From JANWVO01 sp964458495 (GTDB lineage Bacteria > Acidobacteriota > Terriglobia > Bryobacterales > Bryobacteraceae), in the NCBI GenBank assembly GCA_964458495.1, contig CAYWJB010000001.1, positions 62,001-126,000 of the forward strand: a stretch of 64,000 nucleotides of DNA. The letters run 5' to 3'. Position numbers and translations under genes: made by a program. Below the pieces are notes generated by a model. The model was not told where the DNA came from. It saw nothing but the letters and a program-made list of their open reading frames with translations, and searched no databases. This document shows, one piece after another, positions 24,683 to 33,649 of the stretch; within the stretch, counting starts at the first letter, position 1; each line of letters opens with the position of its first letter.

Positions 24683-27177
24683 CAGCGCCCCCAGTAGCTG
24701 CGCACGGGCGGCGGCGGTTCTGTGCCGCGCAGCGCCCGCCAGAGGATGTCGTTCATTTCGTCGTCGTCGATCCGGTCGGCTTCGCTCAGGTCGAGCTGCG
24801 CCGAGCGCGCTGCCAGCGGCGACGTCTTCGGGTTGCGCTCGTCCAGCGGCACGCGGGGCTTATCGGCCTGGTACGGGCGCGCGTCGGGCCTGGCGAGGAA
24901 CGCCGCCCACATCGGGCGCGCCGCGGCATCGTGGATCGTCATCGGACGCAGCCCGAGGATGTGCTCCATGGTGCGCAGCATGCTCACGGTGTTGTACATG
25001 GTCGAATCGATGCCGCGCCCGCGGGTGTAGGGCGAGAGGACGAAGGCAGGCGCGCGGTGCGAGTCGACGTGGTCGCTGCCGTTCTGCGCGTCGTCTTCGA
25101 GCACGAAGATGGCTGTGGCGGGCCAGAAACGCGACTTCGACACCGCCTCCACCAGCATGCCCAGCGCCAGGTCGTTGTCCGCCACCGCCGACTTGGGCGC
25201 GATCCGTCCCGGCGAGACGCCGGAGGTGTGATCGTTGCCGAGCCGGATTGTCATGAACCGCGGCATATCGCCGCGGCGCTCGAATTCGGCCAGATCGGCC
25301 AGAAAGACTTTGACGCGCCCCACGTCGGGGTAATCCATGTCGAAGCCGCGGAAGTCCATGTTGGTGCGCTGCGCGAGCGAGGGATCGCGCACAGAGGCGA
25401 TCTGCCGGCCTTCCGCCGGCGCCGGGGTGATGTTGTTCACCCACCAGCCGTAGTTGCGGAAGCTGAGCCCCGCCTGGATCGCATTGCTCCAGATGTAGCC
25501 CGCCGGCGGCAGCGCGGCGCGCTCGCCGCCCTCATAATCGTAGTGGCGGCGGCGGGAGGCGTAGGAGTTCGGCCACATGCGCTGCACGTAGGCCGGGGCG
25601 ATGGCGGCGCTCGACCAGTTGTGCCCGTCGGCGCTGACGTCGGCGTTGACGTAGAAGTTGTCGAGCAGAACGAACTCGCGCGCCAGCTTGTGGTGGTTCG
25701 GCGTCACATCTTCTCCGAACAGCGTCAGGGAAGGATCGCCGTTTCCGATGCCCAGATCGCCGAGAACCTGGTCGTAGGTGCGGTTCTCCTTGACCACATA
25801 GATGACATGGCGGATGGGACTTTCATCTCCCCCGCGGGCGAGCGGATGTCCTTCGGGCGGCTGCTGCATGGCCCGCGTGCGGGGCCAGGGCGAGTTGTCC
25901 AACACCTGCGCGGTGAACGGCTCCATCTGCTGAGGCGCGGGCTCGTCGAGCAGCGTGGCGCTGCCGCGCTGGATGGCGGCGACATACTCCACGGCGACGT
26001 TGCCCTCGTGCAGCACGGCGCGGCGCACCAGCGGGTTCGGCCCCTGCCGGTTCGGGAACGAGCCTGGCCCGCGTCCGTTCAACACCACGAGCTTCCCCCC
26101 GGGCAGCACGCGCGCCGCCAGCGGATACCAGCCGACGGGGATGAAGCCCTCCACCACGCTGCGCCGCTCGCTCAGGTTGACGCGCGCCACGGCATTGGAG
26201 TCCGCGCATACCACGTAAAGCCGCTGCTCGTCGGGCGAGAGCGCCAGCGCGCTTGGCGTCATGCCCGCCACTTCGGGGAAGTCGCGGTACAGCGCCACGC
26301 TGATGGATTCGACACGGCGCAACAGACCTCCCGCGGCGAGCCCGAACACCTGCACCAGATTCGTGCCGGAAACGGCGACGAACAGGCGCGCCGTGTAAGG
26401 CAGCGGCCCTTCGTCCTCCTCCGCGGCCGCGGGCTTCAGGCGCCACACCATGTCCATCGGCTGCGGACCGGTGTTGTAGCGAGCCACTTCCTCGCCCGAC
26501 CCGGCGAAATGCTGGCGCAACGTTCCGTCGCCCCAGCCGGTGACAAAGAAGCTCTTGCCGTCGGGGTGGAACAGAATGCGGTACGGGCGGTGCGCCGTCT
26601 TCCACCGTTCGATCACCATGCCGGTTTGCGGGTTGACGACAGCGATCTCGTCGCGGTGCAGCATGGCGACGTAGATCAGGCGTCCGTCAGGCGACAGGGC
26701 AATGTCGCCCACGAAATCGGTGTGCTTCCTGTCCTTCTCTTCGATCAGCGGAAACTCGCGCCGCCGCTCGAGCGTTCCGTCCTCGCGCAGCGCGAGCTCA
26801 TAAATGGTCGACCGCGAGCCGCCGCTCACATACAGCAGCCCGCCTTGCGGCGCGAAGACCAGCCCCAGCCAGGCGTCGGGCAGCGCGGCCTCCGAGATCT
26901 TCCGCAGCGTGGCCGGGTCGTGGATGCTGACCGACGGAGGCAGATAGCCGCCCTGGAGGATGGCCAGAAACTTCCCTCCGGGGGAGAGCACCGCGGCCAT
27001 GGGCATGGTGCTCAACGGGATCTGCTGGCCCGCGGGGCGCAGCAGCCAGCCGGAGTTCAGCAGGAATCCACCGCCGGGCAGCGGCCCCACACGCTCTGGC
27101 GCGGTCTGCTGCGACACGAGCAACCCGGCAGCCAGCAGCGCCGCCGCCGGCACAGCCAAACGGAGTGCGAGTCTCAT
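24682..27177 (-). CDS. Secreted beta-propeller / phosphoesterase fusion protein, second copy
   Basis: 831 residues with a signal peptide (LALRLAVPAAALLAAGLLVS). Residues ~45-430 form a propeller (MAAVLSPGGKFLAILQGG, DIALSPDGRLIYVAMLH, ALALSPDEQRLYVVCADSN). The phosphoesterase part starts near 465 with YVVKENRTYDQVLGDLG and has TPNHHKLAREFVLLDNFYVN, SADGHNW, RLGNDHTSGVSPG and LEDDAQNGSDHVDSHR. This is the same architecture as the protein at 8991-11678, with clear but distant similarity. The gene is sandwiched in an operon, overlapping nadE by 4 bases (ATGA) and GH57 by 1 base. Substrate unknown; a phosphodiester or phospholipid is plausible. Confidence 0.85.
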   Translation of the reverse strand: MRLALRLAVPAAALLAAGLLVSQQTAPERVGPLPGGGFLLNSGWLLRPAGQQIPLSTMPMAAVLSPGGKFLAILQGGYLPPSVSIHDPATLRKISEAALPDAWLGLVFAPQGGLLYVSGGSRSTIYELALREDGTLERRREFPLIEEKDRKHTDFVGDIALSPDGRLIYVAMLHRDEIAVVNPQTGMVIERWKTAHRPYRILFHPDGKSFFVTGWGDGTLRQHFAGSGEEVARYNTGPQPMDMVWRLKPAAAEEDEGPLPYTARLFVAVSGTNLVQVFGLAAGGLLRRVESISVALYRDFPEVAGMTPSALALSPDEQRLYVVCADSNAVARVNLSERRSVVEGFIPVGWYPLAARVLPGGKLVVLNGRGPGSFPNRQGPNPLVRRAVLHEGNVAVEYVAAIQRGSATLLDEPAPQQMEPFTAQVLDNSPWPRTRAMQQPPEGHPLARGGDESPIRHVIYVVKENRTYDQVLGDLGIGNGDPSLTLFGEDVTPNHHKLAREFVLLDNFYVNADVSADGHNWSSAAIAPAYVQRMWPNSYASRRRHYDYEGGERAALPPAGYIWSNAIQAGLSFRNYGWWVNNITPAPAEGRQIASVRDPSLAQRTNMDFRGFDMDYPDVGRVKVFLADLAEFERRGDMPRFMTIRLGNDHTSGVSPGRIAPKSAVADNDLALGMLVEAVSKSRFWPATAIFVLEDDAQNGSDHVDSHRAPAFVLSPYTRGRGIDSTMYNTVSMLRTMEHILGLRPMTIHDAAARPMWAAFLARPDARPYQADKPRVPLDERNPKTSPLAARSAQLDLSEADRIDDDEMNDILWRALRGTEPPPPVRSYWGR

Positions 27178-28823
27178 TCGTAGAACCTTTGCGCGATCGG
27201 ATAGCGGCGCCCCATACCGAACGCCTTGGTGGTGACCTTCAGCCCCGGCGCCGCCTGCTGCCGTTTATACTCGTTGCGGTCGACGCGGTTGATGATGGAA
27301 CGGACGAGGTCGAGCGGCTGGCCAAGTCCGGCGGCAATCTGCTCCGGGCTCTTCAGCTCCTCGATATAGGCCCTCAGGATGGGATCGAGCACTTCGTATT
27401 CGGGCAGCGAATCCGAGTCCTTCTGGTTCGGGCGCAACTCGGCCGAAGGCGGCTTGAGGAGGACGTTTTCCGGGATGGCGCCGGGCCGCCGGGCGTTCAC
27501 CAGGCGGCAGAGCGAGTACACCATCGTTTTGGGCACGTCGCTGATCACCGCCAGCCCGCCCGCCATGTCGCCGTAGAGCGTGCAGTAGCCGACGGCCACT
27601 TCGCTTTTGTTGCCCGTAGTGAGCACCAGCGCGCCCCACTTGTTCGAGAGCGCCATCAGCACCAGGCCGCGCAGGCGCGACTGGATGTTTTCTTCGGTCA
27701 CGTCCATCGCCGCGCCGGCGAAGACGGGCCGCAGCGTCTCCAGCACCGTCTCGTAAGCGGGGGTGATCGGGATCACTTCGTAGCGGATGCCGAGGTTCGA
27801 GGCCAGCGCGCGGGCATCGGAAAGGCTGTGATCGGAAGAATACGGGCCCGGCATCGACACGCCGGTGACGTTGGCCGCACCCACGGCGTCGGCGGCGATG
27901 CAGGCCACCAGCGTCGAGTCGACGCCGCCGCTCAATCCTACCAGCACGCTGCGGAAGCCACACTTGCCGATGTAGTCGCGGGTGCCAAGCACGAGCGCAT
28001 CATAGGCGGCTTCGAGTTCGTCCGGGTGCGACTCGCGGAGCTCGCCCTCTCCTGTTCGCGCGTCAAACATCACGATGTCTTCGCGGAAGGAAGGCGCGGC
28101 GGCGGCGATGCGCCCGCCGGCATCCACGGCGAAGCTTGATCCGTCGAACACCAGCTGGTCGTTGCCACCCACCATGTTGACGTAGACGTGCGGCAGCCGG
28201 TGACGCAGGGCCATGGCGGTGAACATCTGCCGCCGCAGGGCGCGCTTGGTCATGTCGTAGGGCGAGCCGTTGATCGACAGGATCGCCTCGGCGCCCTGGC
28301 GTGCCAGCGACTCTACCGGATCGCTGTCATACAGCGGCCTCTCCCAGAACTGCTTGTCGTTCCAGGCGTCCTCGCAGATGGTGATGCCCAGCCGCATGCC
28401 GCGGAACCCGCACACGCGCTGCGACGTGGCGGGCTGAAAGTAGCGGCCCTCGTCGAAGACGTCGTAGGTGGGCAGCAGCATCTTGGATTGCGTGGCCAGC
28501 AGGCGGCCTTTTTCGACGAGCGCCGCCGAGTTGGTGGCGCTGCGCCGCGCGCCCTCGGGCGCCGCGCCGACGTAGCCCGCCACGATGCCGCAGCCGATGC
28601 CTTTGCTCGCCTCCACCAGGCTGTCGAGCGCTTCGAGCGACCGGCGGCGGAACGACTCTTTCTCCAGCAAATCGCGCGGCGGGTAGCCCGTGAGAGCCAG
28701 TTCCGGGAAGACTGCCAGATCCGCGCCCCGCGCCTCCGCCTGGCGGGCAGCGGCGAGGACGCGTTCGAGGTTGCCTGCCAGGTCGCCCACGGTGGGGTTG
28801 ATCTGGCAAAGAGCGATGCGCAT
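27174..28823 (-). CDS. nadE: Glutamine-dependent NAD+ synthetase
   Basis: 549 residues from ATG 28823; the open frame continues upstream without family similarity. NadE makes NAD+ from deamido-NAD+, ATP and glutamine. The N-terminal nitrilase-type amidase domain shows the triad E41 (FPELALTGYPP), K114 (SKMLLP) and C150 (ITICEDAW). The C-terminal ATP-pyrophosphatase domain has the P-loop GLSGGVDSTL around 296-305 and GNKSEVAVGYCTLYGD. Length and domain order are normal for the two-domain form. A TACAAT box at 28842-28847 on this strand could be its -10. It heads a leftward operon with a secreted phosphoesterase and a GH57 enzyme, an unusual company. Confidence 0.97.
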   Translation of the reverse strand: MRIALCQINPTVGDLAGNLERVLAAARQAEARGADLAVFPELALTGYPPRDLLEKESFRRRSLEALDSLVEASKGIGCGIVAGYVGAAPEGARRSATNSAALVEKGRLLATQSKMLLPTYDVFDEGRYFQPATSQRVCGFRGMRLGITICEDAWNDKQFWERPLYDSDPVESLARQGAEAILSINGSPYDMTKRALRRQMFTAMALRHRLPHVYVNMVGGNDQLVFDGSSFAVDAGGRIAAAAPSFREDIVMFDARTGEGELRESHPDELEAAYDALVLGTRDYIGKCGFRSVLVGLSGGVDSTLVACIAADAVGAANVTGVSMPGPYSSDHSLSDARALASNLGIRYEVIPITPAYETVLETLRPVFAGAAMDVTEENIQSRLRGLVLMALSNKWGALVLTTGNKSEVAVGYCTLYGDMAGGLAVISDVPKTMVYSLCRLVNARRPGAIPENVLLKPPSAELRPNQKDSDSLPEYEVLDPILRAYIEELKSPEQIAAGLGQPLDLVRSIINRVDRNEYKRQQAAPGLKVTTKAFGMGRRYPIAQRFYE

Positions 28824-28897
28824 AGTAATGGGGAGACTTTCATTGTACCCGCGCCGGCGCCGCCAGCCCGGCGCGCGGCGCGAAAGGAGCTGACCGT

Positions 28898-29458
28898 ATG
28901 AAGTACGCAGTTTGCCTGCTGGCGGCGCTGGCGGCAACGCTGCCATTGTTTGCCCAGATGCCCGGTGACCCTGCGCCCATTCGCGCCTGGCCGGGGCTGG
29001 TGCAGTATCTGGAGTTGACGCCCAACCAGATCCTCGCTCTCGGACGGATCGAACTGGAGTGGCAGCGGTATCTGGCGGGCAAGGCCCGGCGAGTTTCGCA
29101 GGTCGAGGAGGAGATCCGCGGCGCAACCCTTGCCGAAGTGGTCGACCCCATGGCGCTGGGGCTTCGCTACATGGAACTGGAGGCGATCTGCCGCGAGAGC
29201 CGGGATACGGACCGGCGCACGCGGGAGGCGGCCAGAAAGGTTCTGAACGATGCGCAACTGGCGCGGCTGGCGGTGCTCGAACAGGCCTACCGCCTGCTGC
29301 CGCTGGTGGCGCAGGCCGACGCGGCTCATCTGGCCGATGCGCCGCTGCCCGGGTTGAACCTCGACGCGCTGGGGGCGGCGGCCCGGCGCTTTCCGGGTTG
29401 CCGTTTTGCGGGCCGCACGCCGGTACCCACGCCGCAGCCGGGCCAGCCGGCAAACTGA
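28898..29458 (+). CDS. Secreted helical protein of unknown function (Spy/CpxP-like layout)
   Basis: 186 residues, ATG with AAAGGAGC ahead. Signal peptide KYAVCLLAALAATLPLFAQ. The mature protein is predominantly helical and charged: YLELTPNQILALGRIELEWQRYL, VVDPMALGLRYMELEAICRES and LNDAQLARLAVLEQAYRLLP. The LTPxQ-like start and repeated LNDAQ segment recall the LTXXQ motifs of periplasmic Spy/CpxP stress chaperones, but this is a weak likeness only. Pro-rich C-terminus. Divergent from nadE, 74 bases between starts. Confidence 0.7.
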   Translation: MKYAVCLLAALAATLPLFAQMPGDPAPIRAWPGLVQYLELTPNQILALGRIELEWQRYLAGKARRVSQVEEEIRGATLAEVVDPMALGLRYMELEAICRESRDTDRRTREAARKVLNDAQLARLAVLEQAYRLLPLVAQADAAHLADAPLPGLNLDALGAAARRFPGCRFAGRTPVPTPQPGQPAN

Positions 29459-29549
29459 CGGGAACAGCGGCCAGGTCTGCGGCATCCAACAAATTGGCCG
29501 ATAATTGGATCAGAACTGGAATCCGGCACCAATAGGAAAGAGACCTGGC

Positions 29550-31430
29550 ATGAGAATCCTTGGGGCGGCGCTCTGTGCGTGGGCCGCCGCCGGCGCCGCG
29601 GCAGCGCAGGGCACGAACAATGAAGCCGCAATGGCGCGCCACAGCGCGTACGGCGAAGCGCCCGTCTGGCACGGCGACACGCCTGCGCGTCCGTCGGCGG
29701 GGCCGGTGGGGATCCTGAGAACCAGCGAGATCCGCCCGGGCATGAAGGGCGTGGCGTGGACGGTCTTTCAGGGCGCGCAGCCGGAACCTGTGCCGGTGGA
29801 GATCATCGGGCTGTGGAAGAACGCCTGGGGCCCGCGGCAGGACGTGATCCTCGCCAAGCTGGGCGGCAAGGCGGCGCAGACCAACGTCGCCGGAGGCATG
29901 AGCGGCAGCCCTGTTTACGTCGATGGAAAGCTGGCCGGCGCGATCGCGCTGCGGATCAGCGTTTTTTCTCCGGACGCGATCTGCGGCATCACGCCCATCG
30001 AACAGATGCTTGAAATCAATGCCATCGACGCATCGCGCCCCGTGAATCCGAAGACGCCGCAGACGGCGGTGGCACGCGCCGAACTGACCCCGCCGCCATC
30101 GCTGCTCGGCGGAGGTGTGCGCCTGACGCCCATCGAGACGCCGCTGGCGCTGGCCGGCTTCCATGAATCGACGTTGCGCGACTTCCAGCCGTTCTTCGAG
30201 CAGATGGGCGTTTCGGCGGTCCACGGCGGCGCCGCCGGCGCCGTCTACGACACGCGCCCCGCGCCTGGCTGGCAAAACGCGTTGCAGCCGGGCGAGGCGG
30301 TGGCGGGAGTGCTGGTGAGCGGCGACATGACGGTCACCGGCCTCGGCACGGTCACATACAACGACGGCAAGCGCGTGCTGGGCTTCGGCCACAGCTTCTT
30401 CAACCTCGGCCCCGTCGACATGCCGATGGCCAAGGGCGAGGTGTTGATGGTGCTGAGCTCGCAGTTCCAGCCCAACAAGTTCGCCAACATGACCGAAATC
30501 GTGGGCGCGCTGCGGCAGGACCGCCATTCGGGCATCATGGGCGAGCTGGGCGCCGAGGCGCGAACGATTCCCGTCACCCTGAAAGTGCGCACGCAGCCGT
30601 TGCCGGGCGGCCCTGTGGAGGAGAAAGATTACCGCTTCAACGTCTTCGTCCATCCGCGTTGGACGCCGTTCCTGATGATGCTCACCACCTACAACACGCT
30701 CCAGGACCTGAACAGCAGCGCCGCCGACGAAGCCACCTACCGGCTGGAGGGCGTCATCGAGAGCGAGGGCGTGGCGCCGCTGCGGCTGTCGAACATGATC
30801 GCCTCCGGCTCAGGCCCCGCGCCTGCGCCCATGCAGCTGGCTGCGTGGTGGGCGGACCGCTTCAACCGGCTGTTCCAGAACCCGGAAGAGGAACCGCGCG
30901 TGAAACGGGTGGACGCCGTGCTCGAGATGCGGCCGCAGAAACTGGAGACGGTCATCGAAAGTGCATGGCTGGAAAAGTCCGAAGCTTCGCCGGGAGAGGA
31001 ACTGGTGGTGCGGGTGGCGCTCCGGCCCTGGCGCGGCGAGCGCGCCACGCGGGAATTCCGGTTCCGCGTGCCCGCCAGCCTGCCTCCGGGGGAGCACCGC
31101 ATCGTCATCAGCAACGCTGAATTGCTGAACCGCCCGCAAGCGATGGCGGGGATGATGAACCGCCAGCTGGGGCTGGCGCAGACGGCCGCCTTGCTGGCTC
31201 AGGAGCGGGCGAACGACAGGATCTATTTCTCGCTGCTCACCAGCAAACCCACGCTCTACATTGAAGATCAAGCCATGCGCGACGTGCCGCCCTCCGTGCT
31301 CGCGGCCATGCAGAACCCTCGCGCGCCATTGCGCGGCATGGCCACGCCGGAAACCGTGCTCCCGCTGGGCGAAATCCCTGTGGACAGCCTTGTGTCCGGC
31401 AGCGCGGTGCTCCGCCTGAAAGTTCAATAG
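29550..31430 (+). CDS. S55 (SpoIVB-type) peptidase domain protein, secreted
   Basis: 626 residues from ATG 29550 with signal peptide ILGAALCAWAAAGAAAAQG. The N-terminal ~200 residues hold the S55 domain: RPGMKGVAWTVFQGAQPEPVPVEIIG, then AGGMSGSPVYVDGKLAGAI around 115-133 with the serine of GMSGSP as the likely nucleophile, and LGFGHSFF later. The C-terminal half is beta-rich with no recognised domain. In Bacillus SpoIVB is a signalling protease of sporulation; here there is no sporulation context, and such proteins are common in Acidobacteriota with unknown role. It is followed by a propeller protein (14-base gap) and a sulfatase. Confidence 0.82.
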   Translation: MRILGAALCAWAAAGAAAAQGTNNEAAMARHSAYGEAPVWHGDTPARPSAGPVGILRTSEIRPGMKGVAWTVFQGAQPEPVPVEIIGLWKNAWGPRQDVILAKLGGKAAQTNVAGGMSGSPVYVDGKLAGAIALRISVFSPDAICGITPIEQMLEINAIDASRPVNPKTPQTAVARAELTPPPSLLGGGVRLTPIETPLALAGFHESTLRDFQPFFEQMGVSAVHGGAAGAVYDTRPAPGWQNALQPGEAVAGVLVSGDMTVTGLGTVTYNDGKRVLGFGHSFFNLGPVDMPMAKGEVLMVLSSQFQPNKFANMTEIVGALRQDRHSGIMGELGAEARTIPVTLKVRTQPLPGGPVEEKDYRFNVFVHPRWTPFLMMLTTYNTLQDLNSSAADEATYRLEGVIESEGVAPLRLSNMIASGSGPAPAPMQLAAWWADRFNRLFQNPEEEPRVKRVDAVLEMRPQKLETVIESAWLEKSEASPGEELVVRVALRPWRGERATREFRFRVPASLPPGEHRIVISNAELLNRPQAMAGMMNRQLGLAQTAALLAQERANDRIYFSLLTSKPTLYIEDQAMRDVPPSVLAAMQNPRAPLRGMATPETVLPLGEIPVDSLVSGSAVLRLKVQ

Positions 31431-31444
31431 GAATTCCCAACGAC

Positions 31445-33649
31445 ATGAGACCGAGACTGGCCTGGATTCTTGCGGGCATCGCCGCCTGCGCCGCCTATGC
31501 CGTGGAGACGCGGCTCTGGAAACAGAGCGAGGCCGCGGATTTCGAGAAGGGCAAGCTGGAACGGCTGGCGCTTTCCAGCGACGGGGAGCTCTCGCTGGCG
31601 CCCGAGTGGCGGCGCGTGGCGGACGTGGAGACGCCGCTGGTGTGGTCGCTGCTGGCCGCGCCGGGCGGGACCGTTTACGCCGGAGCGGGAGACGGCAAGG
31701 TGTACCGGATCGATGCGCAAGGGCGCAAGAGCGTGTTCGCCGATCTCGGGAGCGGATCCGTCCATGCGCTGGCGGCCGCGCCCGGAGGCGCCATCTACGC
31801 GGCGCTCTCGCCGGAGGGCAAGATCTTCCGCATCGGAGCGGATGGGAAGGCGGCTCTGCACGCGCAGGTTGAGCCACGCTACATCTGGGTGCTGCTCGCC
31901 GAGCCGGACGGCACGCTGCTTGCGGCGACGGGCGATCCGGGCCAGGTGCTGCGCATCGCTCCCAACGGTTCGGCCAGCGTTTTCTTCGATGCCGCCGAAT
32001 CCCATGTGCGCTCGCTCGCGCGGGGGCCGCAGGGGGCGCTGATCGCCGGCACGGAGCCGGGCGGCGTGGTGCTGCGCATCGATGCCAAAGGACAGGGCTT
32101 CGTGCTGCACCAGACGGCCAAACGCGAGGTCACGGCGCTGGCGGTGGCCGCCGACGGAACCGTGTATGCGGCGGCCGTGGGCGCAAGACGGCCGGCCGCG
32201 CCGCCGCCCGCTCCTTCCGCTGTCCCGGTGCAGACGGTCCAGCCGCAGCCGCAGACCGCGCCGGGGCAGGCGCAGCCGCAAGCACAGCCATCGCAACAGC
32301 AGCGAGCGGCCACAGCGCCGCCGCCCGCCATCGGTGTGAGCGCGCAAGCGGCGGGCAGCGAGATCTATCGCATCGCGCCCGACGGCGAGCCTCGCCTGCT
32401 GTGGTCGAACAACACAGCCACGGTGTATTCGCTGGCGCTGGACGCGCAGGGGGCTCTCATCGCCGGCGCCGGCAGCGAGGGAGTCCTGTACCGCATCGAC
32501 TCGCCGCATTCCTTCACGACGCTGGTGAGCGCGGAGCCGCAGCAGATCACGGCGCTGGCCGCGGCGCCCGGCGGCGGCCTGCTGGCGGCCACGGCCAATC
32601 CCGGCATGGTGTACCGGCTCGGGCCGGGCATCGAGAAAGCGGGAAGCATCGAGAGCGAAGTGCTCGATGCCGGCGCGTTCAGCTACTGGGGGCGCTTGCG
32701 GCATGAGGCGGACCTCAACGGCGGGCGCGTCCGAATCGAAACGCGTAGCGGCAATCTCGAAGACCCCAACCGGAACTGGAGCCCGTGGCAGGAGGTCCCG
32801 GCGGGCGGCGAGCGCGTCGCCTCGCCTCCGGCGCGGTTCCTGCAGTATCGCGCCACGCTGGAAGTCTCGCCTGCGGGCGCCTCGCCGCGCCTGCGGCTGG
32901 TCGAGGCAGCCTATCAGGCGAAGAATCTGGCGCCAGTGATCGAAAAGATCGAGATCACGCCTGCCAATTACCGCTTCCCCGCCGCCGGGGCTTCGCTGAC
33001 TGCCTCCAGGAATCTCACTTTGCCCGCGCTCGGGCAGGCGCAGCGCCGCTCGCAAAGCGCTTCGCAGCCCACGGCCACGGAGAGCTCTTCGGTCACCATG
33101 AATTACGAGAAGGGCTGGCTCGGCGTGCGGTGGCGCGCGCTCGACCCCAACAACGACGGGCTCGAGGCGCGGATCGAAATCCGCGGCGAAGGCGAACGCG
33201 AATGGAAACTGCTCAAGGACGAACTGCGCGAGAGCCGCTACAGCTGGGATTCGACGGCGTTCGCCGACGGGCGCTACCGCCTGCGGGTGACGCTCAGCGA
33301 CAAGCCTGACAACTACCCGGGACGGGAGCTGGCGGCGCAGGCGGAAAGCAGCGAATTCCTCGTCGACAACACGCCGCCCGAGATCCTCGACCTGAACGCG
33401 CGCGCAGAGGGTGGAAAGATCCTTGTGCGGTTCCGCATCCGGGACGCACTCTCCGCTCTCCAGTACGCCGAGGTGTCGGTCAACGGAGGCGCGTGGGTGG
33501 ACGCCGAGCCTGCGACGCGGATCACGGACTCGCTGCAGCATGATTATGAAGTGACTCTGCCCAAACAGGCGGGCAACGAATTCGTCATCGCCGTCCGGGC
33601 TGCCGACGAGCGTGATAACGTGGCAGTCCGGAAGGTGATGCTCCGGTGA
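31445..33649 (+). CDS. Secreted beta-propeller protein with C-terminal Ig-like region
   Basis: 734 residues, signal peptide RPRLAWILAGIAACAAYAVE. Residues ~60-260 and ~300-400 carry short repeats of the form SVHALAAAPGGAIYAAL and TALAVAADGTVYAAAVG, giving a propeller; a Gln/Pro/Ala-rich linker (~245-300) splits it. The C-terminal half (~430-734) is beta-sandwich-like with FLVDNTPPEILDL and YAEVSVNGGAW. No catalytic motif is seen, so it is likely a binding or scaffold protein. The gene lies between the S55 peptidase and the sulfatase; its stop overlaps the sulfatase GTG start (GTGA). Confidence 0.75.
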   Translation: MRPRLAWILAGIAACAAYAVETRLWKQSEAADFEKGKLERLALSSDGELSLAPEWRRVADVETPLVWSLLAAPGGTVYAGAGDGKVYRIDAQGRKSVFADLGSGSVHALAAAPGGAIYAALSPEGKIFRIGADGKAALHAQVEPRYIWVLLAEPDGTLLAATGDPGQVLRIAPNGSASVFFDAAESHVRSLARGPQGALIAGTEPGGVVLRIDAKGQGFVLHQTAKREVTALAVAADGTVYAAAVGARRPAAPPPAPSAVPVQTVQPQPQTAPGQAQPQAQPSQQQRAATAPPPAIGVSAQAAGSEIYRIAPDGEPRLLWSNNTATVYSLALDAQGALIAGAGSEGVLYRIDSPHSFTTLVSAEPQQITALAAAPGGGLLAATANPGMVYRLGPGIEKAGSIESEVLDAGAFSYWGRLRHEADLNGGRVRIETRSGNLEDPNRNWSPWQEVPAGGERVASPPARFLQYRATLEVSPAGASPRLRLVEAAYQAKNLAPVIEKIEITPANYRFPAAGASLTASRNLTLPALGQAQRRSQSASQPTATESSSVTMNYEKGWLGVRWRALDPNNDGLEARIEIRGEGEREWKLLKDELRESRYSWDSTAFADGRYRLRVTLSDKPDNYPGRELAAQAESSEFLVDNTPPEILDLNARAEGGKILVRFRIRDALSALQYAEVSVNGGAWVDAEPATRITDSLQHDYEVTLPKQAGNEFVIAVRAADERDNVAVRKVMLR

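Noticed and set aside
27174..30653. nadE gene read as a 1159-residue protein with a long N-terminal extension
   Set aside because: The extension is opposite two plus-strand secreted-protein genes and carries no NadE similarity; the ATG at 28823 starts exactly at the amidase domain.
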